The notes below the pieces were generated by a model that was not told the origin of the DNA, made no database searches, and saw nothing but the letters and a program-made list of their open reading frames with translations. A DNA stretch of 64,000 nucleotides from Mesorhizobium loti (lineage in GTDB: Bacteria; Pseudomonadota; Alphaproteobacteria; Rhizobiales; Rhizobiaceae): contig NZ_LPWA01000108.1 of NCBI RefSeq assembly GCF_001510895.1, positions 39,398 through 103,397 of the forward strand. Direction: 5' to 3'. Numbering within the stretch: position 1 is the first letter of the stretch; each line of letters starts with the position of its first letter. A program made the position numbers and the translations under genes. Below are positions 57,297 to 64,000 of the stretch, piece after piece.

Positions 57297-58496
57297 TCAA
57301 AAAGATTTCGGCAGATAGCGCCAGGTGAAGAAGCCGCAAAAGGCGGCCAGTATGCCGAGCGTGACGAACACCGAGCCGAGGCCGAAGAAGGTCAGCACCA
57401 GCGAATAGACCAGCGGCGGCGTCAGCTCGGAAAAATCGAGATAGGTGCGGTAGACCGCTGCCATCTGCGCCTTTTCATAGGGGCGGACCGAACGCATGAA
57501 GGCGGTGGAGCCCAGCGCGTCGAGCGCGATGGTAAAGAGCGCGCCGCAGAGCAGGAAGGCGGCGGTAAGCAGCGGCGCGGCTGCGCCGACGCCGCCCGCT
57601 AGAAGCAGCATCGCCGACATGGCGAAATAGGCGAAGGTCATCGTCCGGCGGCCGCCGAAGCGCTTTCCCGCCCTGCCCCAGAAGATCGCCGTGAACAACA
57701 GCGCATTGCCGGCCGAGACCAGCAGCCCGCCGGCAAGCTTGCCCTCGCCGGTGATCACCATGAACAGCGGGCCGTAGACAAAGAAGGTCGTCCAGAAGCA
57801 GGAGCGGCCGAAGGCGATCAGCCAGGCAAGCCTGAGCCGCGGCTGCGCGATGAAGCGGCCGATATTGGCGAGCGGATTGGCCGGCCGGCTCTTGCCGGGG
57901 CGGATCGACGGGTTGTCGCCCAGCCGGTAGGTCCAAAACAGCGCGAGCAACGCCAGCGCGAAGACCACGACCGCGCCATGCGCGGCATAGATGCCAAAAC
58001 GCGTGTAGAGAAAAATGCCGAGCGTCGGCCCACCGGTCCAGGCAAACATCGACCACGCCATGCGCAGCGACTCCGCCTGCATAAAGTCGGTCTTGCGGAT
58101 ATGGTCCATGATGTAGAGGTTGAGTGTGATTGATAGCGCACTCGCCCCCATGACGCGGCAAAGCATGCCGGCCAACTGCCCCGGCAGCGTGTGGGTGACG
58201 AAGAAAACCGAGCCGATCGCCAGCATCAGACAGCCGGCCGTATAGACCCAGCGTCGCGCGAAACGGCGGATCAGCATCGGCATGAACAGCGTCACCGAAA
58301 GCCCGAGCAGGGAGACGATGGTGTAGAGGATCGAGACGATCTGCTCGTTGTGCAGGATCTCGTAGGCCTGGATCGGGATGACGCTGGAAATTGTGGCCCG
58401 CGCAAAGGATTCGACCGCATAGAGCGAGGCGAAGGTGCGCGCGTCTGCCGGCCTGAGGGCCGGAAGCCAGATCGGATGGCGCACATGGGTGGACAT
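57297..58496 (-). CDS. MFS transporter
   Basis: A 399-residue 12-helix carrier. It has motif-A-like ARRWVYTAGCL after helix 2, and FGRSCFWTTFFVYGPLF and YRTYLDFSELTPPLVYSL in the C half. The ATG at 58496 has GGAGGGG directly upstream. Its stop codon abuts that of the Rieske gene, so the two are convergent with no spacer. The substrate is unknown. Confidence 0.82.
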   Translation of the reverse strand: MSTHVRHPIWLPALRPADARTFASLYAVESFARATISSVIPIQAYEILHNEQIVSILYTIVSLLGLSVTLFMPMLIRRFARRWVYTAGCLMLAIGSVFFVTHTLPGQLAGMLCRVMGASALSITLNLYIMDHIRKTDFMQAESLRMAWSMFAWTGGPTLGIFLYTRFGIYAAHGAVVVFALALLALFWTYRLGDNPSIRPGKSRPANPLANIGRFIAQPRLRLAWLIAFGRSCFWTTFFVYGPLFMVITGEGKLAGGLLVSAGNALLFTAIFWGRAGKRFGGRRTMTFAYFAMSAMLLLAGGVGAAAPLLTAAFLLCGALFTIALDALGSTAFMRSVRPYEKAQMAAVYRTYLDFSELTPPLVYSLVLTFFGLGSVFVTLGILAAFCGFFTWRYLPKSF

Positions 58497-58732
58497 AGCC
58501 CCTCCGAAAGTGAATCGCTCGCCAAATCTGGCCGCTCCCGGCGGCGGACCGGTAGCAGGAAACCGACTCCGAGAAGCCGAAAAGCGAAGCCGGCCAAAGG
58601 CTTTCCGCTACTGGCCTAAAGCGGCTCGCAAGGCAGCGAGAGCGGCGCATAGCTGGCAGTCGCCGATCCGCCCTCTGTTGTTCGCCCGAACCGTGATAGT
58701 CGTTTGGCACGACTGAATCGGATTGCGAGATC

Positions 58733-59734
58733 ATGAGCCTTCAAACGACGAGCGAAGCCGTTCAGGACGCGCCGAAGCACAGCCGCATCGTCGCCATCGA
58801 TATCCTGCGCGGCATCGCGCTGATCGCGATGGCGAGCTACCATTTCACATGGGATCTCGAAAACTTCGGCTATACCACACCGGGCCTGACCGCCTTCGGC
58901 TGGTGGAAGTTCTATGCGCGCTGCATCGCCTCGACCTTCCTGTTCCTCGTCGGCGTCAGCCTGTTCCTCGCGCATGGCCGCCAAATCCGCTGGCCGAGCT
59001 TCTGGAAGCGTTTTGCCATGGTCGCGGTTGCGGCGATCGCCATCTCGGCCATCACCTATATCGCCACGCCGGACGGCTTCATCTTCTTCGGCATCCTGCA
59101 TGAGATCGCGCTGGCGAGCCTGCTCGGCCTCGCTTTCCTGAGGCTGCCGGCATTGCTGACGGCGATTGTCGCAGCGGCCGTGATTGCGGCGCCCTACTAT
59201 CTGCGCTCGGAATTCTTCGACCATCCGGCGCTGTGGTGGATCGGGCTGTCGGCGACCAATCCGCGCTCCAACGACTATGTGCCGCTCTTCCCGTGGTTCG
59301 GTGCGGTTCTTGCCGGCATCGCGGTCGTCAAGCTCGCTTCCGCCTCTGGCCTTCTTGCCCGGCTGGGGACCTGGATGCCCGGCCGCTGGTCCAATCCGCT
59401 CGTCTTCATCGGCCGGCACAGCCTCGCGTTCTACCTCATCCACCAACCGGTGCTGTTCGGCTCGGTCTGGCTGCTTTCGCAGGTCATGCCGGCACCGGCG
59501 CAGGACAAGGAAGCCGGCTTCCTGCCGGCTTGCCAAGCGCAGTGTGAACAGCAGCGGGACACGACGTTCTGTTCCAGCTATTGTGGCTGCATGCTGGACA
59601 CGCTGAAGGGCGAAGGGTCTCTCGACAAGCTCTACAACAACGACCAGACCGAGATATGGAAATCGCATCTTGCCGATCTCGCCAGTACCTGCACGACGGC
59701 GACGGAGAGCAAGATGGAGGGAGGACAACAATGA
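58733..59734 (+). CDS. DUF1624 / heparan-alpha-glucosaminide N-acetyltransferase-like membrane protein
   Basis: A 333-residue protein with about eight helices. IDILRGIALIAMASYHFTWD near the start is the conserved Arg/His region of DUF1624 acyltransferases. FIGRHSLAFYLIHQPVLFG is the last helix. A soluble tail after it has a paired Cx3C arrangement (CQAQC, CSSYC, then C), suggesting disulfides outside the membrane. It is coupled by ATGA to the next gene. Confidence 0.85.
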   Translation: MSLQTTSEAVQDAPKHSRIVAIDILRGIALIAMASYHFTWDLENFGYTTPGLTAFGWWKFYARCIASTFLFLVGVSLFLAHGRQIRWPSFWKRFAMVAVAAIAISAITYIATPDGFIFFGILHEIALASLLGLAFLRLPALLTAIVAAAVIAAPYYLRSEFFDHPALWWIGLSATNPRSNDYVPLFPWFGAVLAGIAVVKLASASGLLARLGTWMPGRWSNPLVFIGRHSLAFYLIHQPVLFGSVWLLSQVMPAPAQDKEAGFLPACQAQCEQQRDTTFCSSYCGCMLDTLKGEGSLDKLYNNDQTEIWKSHLADLASTCTTATESKMEGGQQ

Positions 59735-60207
59735 CCGGCACCCAGCCGAAGCAAGGGATCATCCCTTGGCCGCCCGTGATCTATGTCGTTGCGATCGCGC
59801 TCAGCGTCGTGCTCGGCATGTTCTATCCGTTGCCCTGGATCGGCGACATCTTCGGCGACATCCTGGTCGGCGCCGGCTGGGTGGCACTCTTCGGCGTCGC
59901 CGCCCTCTGGGTCACGGCGATCCGCACCATGGTGCGCGCGAAGACCACGCTCAATCCCAATGCCGAGCCCGACCATCTGGTCACGTCAGGTCCCTTCGGC
60001 ATCACCCGCAACCCGATGTATCTCGCCAACACGCTGCTCTTGATCGGCGTCTCCTTCATCACCGGCGTCGCCTGGTTCCTGCTATTCGCCTTCCTCGCCG
60101 CCTTCGCGACGCAGAAACTGGCGATCGAGAAGGAAGAGAAGATGCTGGCGGCAAAGTTCGGCAAGAAATACCGCGACTACGCCAAGAGGGTCAGGCGCTG
60201 GATTTGA
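59731..60207 (+). CDS. Isoprenylcysteine carboxyl methyltransferase-family membrane protein
   Basis: A 158-residue protein with four helices and the ICMT/PEMT signature TSGPFGITRNPMYLANTLLL near residue 90. A Lys/Glu-rich C-terminal FGKKYRDYAKRVRRW follows. Bacterial members methylate small-molecule or lipid acceptors. GGAGGGAGG precedes the ATG, which overlaps the DUF1624 stop. The acceptor is unknown. Confidence 0.85.
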   Translation: MTGTQPKQGIIPWPPVIYVVAIALSVVLGMFYPLPWIGDIFGDILVGAGWVALFGVAALWVTAIRTMVRAKTTLNPNAEPDHLVTSGPFGITRNPMYLANTLLLIGVSFITGVAWFLLFAFLAAFATQKLAIEKEEKMLAAKFGKKYRDYAKRVRRWI

Positions 60208-60287
60208 ACCGCACTCCCCTGGTTCCGCGATGACAGGACGTCGGGAACGCTTCGGCTAATCGCCAACGTCTGCGACGGCAGTTCTGT

Positions 60288-60674
60288 TCAGGTATTCACA
60301 CCCAGCTCCGCCAGTCGCTCCACGCAGGACTCTTCCGCCTGGTCGAGCTCGGCAAGCGTCTCCTCGAGATCGCGCCGCTTCTGGCGCAGATCCTCGCGTT
60401 TTTCCTCGATACGCTTGATCATCAGCTTGAGTTGGCCCACCTCGCCGGGCGGTTCCTTGTACATTTGGATGATTTCGCGGATTTCGGCGATCGAGAAGCC
60501 AAGGCGCTTTCCGCGCATGATCTGACGGATGAGATGCCGGTCGGACGGGCGAAACAACCGCGTGCGGCCGCGCCTTATCGGCTGCACCAGCCCTTCGTCC
60601 TCATAGAACCGCAACGTCCGCGTCGATACGTCGAACTCGCGCGTCAGTTCGGTGATCGTATAATATTCCCGCAT
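60288..60674 (-). CDS. MerR-family transcriptional regulator
   Basis: A 128-residue protein. YYTITELTREFDVSTRTLRF is the MerR winged helix, followed by RPSDRHLIRQIMRGKRLGFS. A long coiled coil (about 70-125, KRIEEKREDLRQKRRDLEE) provides the dimer interface. No Cys metal site is present; only one Cys near the end. The ATG at 60674 with GGGAG upstream is preferred. Relatives often control acyl-CoA catabolism genes in Rhizobiales, but no such gene adjoins it here. Confidence 0.87.
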   Translation of the reverse strand: MREYYTITELTREFDVSTRTLRFYEDEGLVQPIRRGRTRLFRPSDRHLIRQIMRGKRLGFSIAEIREIIQMYKEPPGEVGQLKLMIKRIEEKREDLRQKRRDLEETLAELDQAEESCVERLAELGVNT

Positions 60675-60827
60675 TCTCGCTCCCACGCCCAAAAACGTCC
60701 AGGCATCGCCACGCAGGAGCGTCGCCCTTCCCTCCGATCAAACCCCGTCATATGCCGGAATCGGCATATGACCCCGAGCAAACCTCGCACGGCATTTACG
60801 TAAAAGTCAATTGAAGCCATCGCTCCT

Positions 60828-62246
60828 TTAGGGAACGCTGAACCACCAGGTGGCAAGCCCAAGGAAGGCAAAGAAACCGACGCAATCGGTGACCGTGGTG
60901 ACGAAGACGGCGGACGCCACGGCCGGGTCGATCTTGAAGCGGTCGAGCACCAGCGGGATGAGAATTCCGGCCAGCGCCGCGGCGAACATGTTGATGATCA
61001 TCGCCGCCGCGATGATGCCGCCCAGATTGGCGTCGTGGAACCAGAGCCCAGCGACCATGCCTATCAGCACGGCAAAAACGATGCCGTTGATGAAGCCAAC
61101 CCCGACCTCGCGGCGGATGATGCGGGCGGCGTTGTAGATGTCGAGATCTCTTGTCGCCAGCGCCCGCACGGTGACGGTCATGGTCTGCGAACCGGCATTG
61201 CCGCCCATGCCGGCGACGATCGGCATCAGCACCGCCAGCGCCACGATGTGCTCGATCGTTTGGTCGAACAGACCGATCACCGACGCCGCCAGGAACGCCG
61301 TGACGAGGTTGACGAGCAGCCAGGGAACGCGCGAGCGCGAGGTCGCAAGCACGGTATCGGACAGCTCTTCATCGCCGACGCCGCCCATGCGCAGAAGGTC
61401 TTCCTCCGCTTCCTGCTGGATGACGTCGACCACGTCGTCGATGGTGAGCACGCCGACCAGCCGGTCGTTCTCGTCGACCACAGCGGCCGAGAGCAGGTCG
61501 TACTGCTCGAACTCCCGCGCCGCCTCTTCCTGGTCCATGGTGGCCGGGATGGCATGCCGGGTTTCATGCATGACGTCCTCGACCTTCACCGCCCGCTTGG
61601 TGCGCAGAATCTGGTCGAGGTCGATGGCGCCGAGCAGCTTGAAGCTCGGGTCGATGACGAAGATCTGGCTGAAGCGGTCGGGAAGGTTCTTGTCCTCGCG
61701 CATGTAGTCGATGGTCTGGCCGATCGTCCAGAACGGCGGCACGGCGACGAACTCCGTCTGCATGCGCCGGCCTGCCGTCTCTTCCGGGTAGTCGAGCGCG
61801 CGCCTCAGCCTGATGCGCTCGGTGAAGGGCAGTCGCGAGAGGATCTCTTCCTGGTCTTCCCGGTCGAGATCCTCGAGGATGTAGACGGCGTCGTCGGAAT
61901 CGAGCTCCTGCACCGCCTGCGCGATCTGCGCGTTGGGCAGGTTGTCGACGATGTCGAGGCGGATCGCCTCGTCGACCTCGGTCAGCGCCGAGAAGTCGAA
62001 ATCGGAACCGAGCAGCTCGACCAGGGCCCTGCGCTGTTCGGGATGCAGCGCCTCCAGCAGATCGCCCAGTTCGGACTGGTGCAGGTCATCGACCTCACGC
62101 TTGAGCGTCAACGTATCGCGGTCGGCGATCGCCGCGCCGATCTGGGCAAGGAAGGAGGAACGGACCGCGCCGTCCTCGCCATAGATGTCGGCGTGATGCT
62201 CGTCGGCGGCCCTGGCGCCGGTCGTCTCTCTGTCCTGGCCTTCCAC
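60828..62246 (-). CDS. mgtE: Magnesium transporter MgtE
   Basis: The 472-residue MgtE protein has a cytoplasmic N domain (about 40-140, LEALHPEQRRALVELLG), two CBS domains (about 145-275, FVIDPSFKLLGAIDLDQIL), and five helices. AVLMPIVAGMGGNAGSQTM forms the pore with the conserved GGN. It conducts Mg2+ and is gated by intracellular Mg2+ through the N and CBS domains. The start is GTG 62246 with GGGAGG upstream. Confidence 0.95.
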   Translation of the reverse strand: MEGQDRETTGARAADEHHADIYGEDGAVRSSFLAQIGAAIADRDTLTLKREVDDLHQSELGDLLEALHPEQRRALVELLGSDFDFSALTEVDEAIRLDIVDNLPNAQIAQAVQELDSDDAVYILEDLDREDQEEILSRLPFTERIRLRRALDYPEETAGRRMQTEFVAVPPFWTIGQTIDYMREDKNLPDRFSQIFVIDPSFKLLGAIDLDQILRTKRAVKVEDVMHETRHAIPATMDQEEAAREFEQYDLLSAAVVDENDRLVGVLTIDDVVDVIQQEAEEDLLRMGGVGDEELSDTVLATSRSRVPWLLVNLVTAFLAASVIGLFDQTIEHIVALAVLMPIVAGMGGNAGSQTMTVTVRALATRDLDIYNAARIIRREVGVGFINGIVFAVLIGMVAGLWFHDANLGGIIAAAMIINMFAAALAGILIPLVLDRFKIDPAVASAVFVTTVTDCVGFFAFLGLATWWFSVP

Positions 62247-62312
62247 CAGCGCCTCCCGCCAACAGGAATCCGGAAAAGGGTGCGAATCTGGTCTAGAACA
62301 TGATCCCGGAAA

Positions 62313-62331
62313 GTGGAAACCGCATTTCCAC
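62313..62331. repeat. Hairpin in the 346-bp gap ahead of mgtE
   Basis: GTGGAAA / TTTCCAC with a 5-nt loop follows AACATGATCCCGG (62297-62309), a combination that looks like a degenerate rhizobial intergenic palindrome. The gap 62247-62592 otherwise shows nothing I recognise: no RNA gene and no ORF with coding character. It should contain the mgtE promoter and that of the LuxR-type gene. Confidence 0.4.
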
Positions 62332-62592
62332 GAAATCCGAGGCTCAGACAGGAGATAACGCAGCGACGTGATTCGTCCCGGTAAGATATCGCCCTAACAT
62401 GCGGAATCGCCGGCGAAATGCACCTGTCGCGGCTCAAATGCCGCCGCGGCGCGGGATGATTCCGGCTTCAGCCGGCGCGACAGCGCATGTCGCTGCGGAA
62501 AGAGCGCCCCTTGGCGATTGGCGCAGAATTGTCATGATGCAGGTCCACAGCGGCCGGCAACGGCGCAAGATCAACAGGATAATCGGCAGGCC

Positions 62593-63264
62593 TTGAACCT
62601 CACGTCCCGGAAAACGAACGAAGCAGTTGGCTCGAGGCGCGTGCGCGTTGTCGTTGCCGAACGCAACCCGCTCGTTGTGTCGGCGCTGCGCGAGATGTTG
62701 GAATGCGATGGGCGCTTCGAACTCTTGAGTGCCGTGCAGAGCGGCAAGCAGTTCCTGGAACTGGCGGCGAGCACCAAGTTCGACGTCGCCGTCATCGGCT
62801 GGAAGCTCGCCGACATGGACGGCGCCGACATCCTGACGGAAGTCCAGAACCGCAAGCTCGACCTGCGCATCACGGTCTTTTCCAACGACCATGACATCGG
62901 CATTCTGAAGCAGTGCGTGCGCCTGGGCGTCCAGGGCTACTGCTTCCAGTTCGACGATCCACCGATCATCTTCGAAACGATCCTGGCGGTCGCGCATGGC
63001 CGGATCTGCATTCCCTATATCGACATCAACAAGGTCAATGACACGCCGCTGTCGCAGCTCACCGTGCGTGAGCGCGAGCTGCTTGCGGTGCTGTCCGATG
63101 GCTGGACCAATCTCCAGATCGCGACCCGGACCGGGATTTCGGAGAACACGGTCAAGTACCACCTCAAGAATCTCTACGACAAGCTCGACGTGCGCAACCG
63201 CGCCATGGCTGTCGCGCTCTATGCGAACGAGAAGCGCCGCACTTCCAAATCGCCTTTCGAGTAG
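62593..63264 (+). CDS. LuxR-type response regulator with pseudo-receiver domain
   Basis: About 223 residues. A receiver-like fold spans about 16-125. The LuxR/NarL HTH covers about 155-215, with LTVRERELLAVLSDGWTNLQ and ISENTVKYHLKNLYDKL. The two acidic residues after beta-1 are E23-R24 (usually DD), the phospho-acceptor Asp is G69 in VIGWKLADMDG, and the conserved Lys is Gln. It therefore cannot be phosphorylated normally. The start is uncertain: TTG 62593 or the open frame from 62518. It stands directly upstream of serine-glyoxylate aminotransferase and may regulate it. Confidence 0.8.
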   Translation: MNLTSRKTNEAVGSRRVRVVVAERNPLVVSALREMLECDGRFELLSAVQSGKQFLELAASTKFDVAVIGWKLADMDGADILTEVQNRKLDLRITVFSNDHDIGILKQCVRLGVQGYCFQFDDPPIIFETILAVAHGRICIPYIDINKVNDTPLSQLTVRERELLAVLSDGWTNLQIATRTGISENTVKYHLKNLYDKLDVRNRAMAVALYANEKRRTSKSPFE

Positions 63265-63271
63265 GCAGGCC

Positions 63272-63290
63272 GGGTAGGTCTCCCCTACCC
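63272..63290 (+). terminator. Hairpin after the LuxR-type gene
   Basis: GGGTAGG / CCTACCC stem with a 5-nt loop begins 7 nt after the stop codon. It lacks a U-tract and is therefore a weak terminator or an RNA-stabilising hairpin. Confidence 0.4.
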
Positions 63291-63385
63291 ATGCGCGGCG
63301 ACAACTTACCCGGCAAGGTGTTGTTGCGACGAGCGACCCGCACGACACTCCCCTGACAATCCACAACGATCGGAGGAGTTCGCGC

Positions 63386-64000
63386 ATGGCTGGGTTCACC
63401 CATCTTTTCATTCCAGGACCCACCAACATTCCGGAAGAGGTCCGGCAGGCCATGAACCTGCCGATGGAGGACATGCGCGCCGCTTCCTTCCCCGATCTCA
63501 CGCTGCCGCTGTTCGAGGACATGAAGAAGGTTTTCAAGAACGAGACCGGCCGCGTCTTCATCTATCCCTCGTCGGGCACCGGCGCCTGGGAAGCGGCGAT
63601 GACCAACGTGCTCAGCCCCGGCGACCGGGTGCTGATGTCGCGCTTCGGCCAGTTCTCGCATCTGTGGGTCGACATGGCCGAGCGCCTCGGCTTCGAGGTC
63701 GAGGTCATCGACTGCCAGTGGGGAACCGGCGTTCCCTTGGATATCTATGCCGAGAAGCTGCATGCGGACAAAGCCCACCGCATCAAGGCGGTGTTCTGCA
63801 CCCAGAACGAGACCGCGACCGGTGTGACCAGCGACGTCGCCGGCTGCCGCGCCGCGCTCGACGCGGCGAACCATCCTGCGCTGCTCTTCGTCGACGGCGT
63901 CTCGTCGATCGGCTCGATCGACTTCCGCCAGGAGGAATGGCGCGTCGACTGCGCCGTCAGCGGCTCGCAGAAGGGTTTTATGCTGCCGGCCGGCCTCGGC
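63386..64000 (+). CDS. Serine-glyoxylate aminotransferase-like enzyme, 3' partial
   Basis: The first 205 residues of a class V PLP aminotransferase are present. HLFIPGPTNIPEEVRQAM opens the AGT/SGAT family; YPSSGTGAWEAAMTNVLSPG binds the PLP phosphate, FVDGVSSIGSIDF carries the PLP Asp and VSGSQKGFMLP the Schiff-base Lys. GGAGGAG lies upstream of the ATG. The enzyme turns serine and glyoxylate into hydroxypyruvate and glycine, the key step of the serine cycle for C1 assimilation. It runs off the right end of the window; alanine-glyoxylate activity cannot be excluded. Confidence 0.9.
   Translation, partial: MAGFTHLFIPGPTNIPEEVRQAMNLPMEDMRAASFPDLTLPLFEDMKKVFKNETGRVFIYPSSGTGAWEAAMTNVLSPGDRVLMSRFGQFSHLWVDMAERLGFEVEVIDCQWGTGVPLDIYAEKLHADKAHRIKAVFCTQNETATGVTSDVAGCRAALDAANHPALLFVDGVSSIGSIDFRQEEWRVDCAVSGSQKGFMLPAGLG

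Overview
The window is GC-rich, densely packed DNA from an alphaproteobacterium of the order Hyphomicrobiales, most likely Mesorhizobium or a close relative. The evidence is the gene content (soxBDAG, thiCOSGED, cob genes with CbtAB, small DUF1127-like proteins) and short palindromic repeats of the kind seen in rhizobial genomes. I see no tRNA, rRNA, CRISPR array, transposase or prophage. The species assignment is inference.

Layout, left to right. (1) 1-7800: the C-terminal part of a corrinoid-protein reductive activator (ASKHA domain), an alpha/beta hydrolase, a LysR regulator, three very small genes, a GlxA-type (DJ-1 plus AraC) regulator, a secreted beta/gamma-crystallin protein and a secreted von Willebrand A protein. 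(2) 7822-10383: the first of three large FAD/GcvT N-methyl amine dehydrogenases. (3) 10539-15953: a thiamine operon thiC-O-S-G-E-D on the minus strand behind a TPP riboswitch and a recognisable promoter. (4) 16019-23850: a seven-gene minus-strand cluster (HAD-UbiA fusion, DprE1-like oxidase, EmrE-like carrier, extended SDR, class III aminotransferase, polytopic membrane protein, FkbM methyltransferase) that looks like synthesis, flipping and transfer of a lipid-linked pentofuranose. (5) 24051-27159: a small periplasmic protein, a hairpin-rich repeat and a large MscS channel. (6) 27366-41831: heterotetrameric sarcosine oxidase soxBDAG, an MFS carrier, a nitroreductase, an XRE-cupin regulator, and two more FAD/GcvT dehydrogenases flanking an aminotransferase. 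(7) 41876-48451: a seven-gene minus-strand operon with an NMT1-type ABC importer, a cytosine-deaminase-like amidohydrolase, a GlcD-like FAD oxidase and two flavodoxin-fold oxidoreductases. RidA and a creatininase-family enzyme run divergently. (8) 49964-55214: cobalamin genes (tyrosine-phosphatase-like protein, cobC, cbiB, cobO, cobP, cbtA, cbtB), with a cobalamin riboswitch ahead of cbtB. (9) 55299-64000: ChaC, a Rieske oxygenase, an MFS protein, two membrane enzymes, MerR, MgtE, a LuxR-type pseudo-receiver and the start of serine-glyoxylate aminotransferase.

A recurring theme is N-methyl and one-carbon metabolism. Creatininase-family and Rieske enzymes, three FAD/GcvT dehydrogenases, SoxBDAG, a corrinoid activator and serine-glyoxylate aminotransferase could together take methylated amines to glycine, methylene-folate and serine. 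Thiamine and B12 supply sit beside them.

An important caveat: at least twelve genes carry a single-base net deletion that breaks an otherwise intact, conserved reading frame. All are -1, usually in short GC or homopolymer runs. This looks like an assembly or sequencing error profile rather than gene decay. Those genes are given with their full repaired extent.
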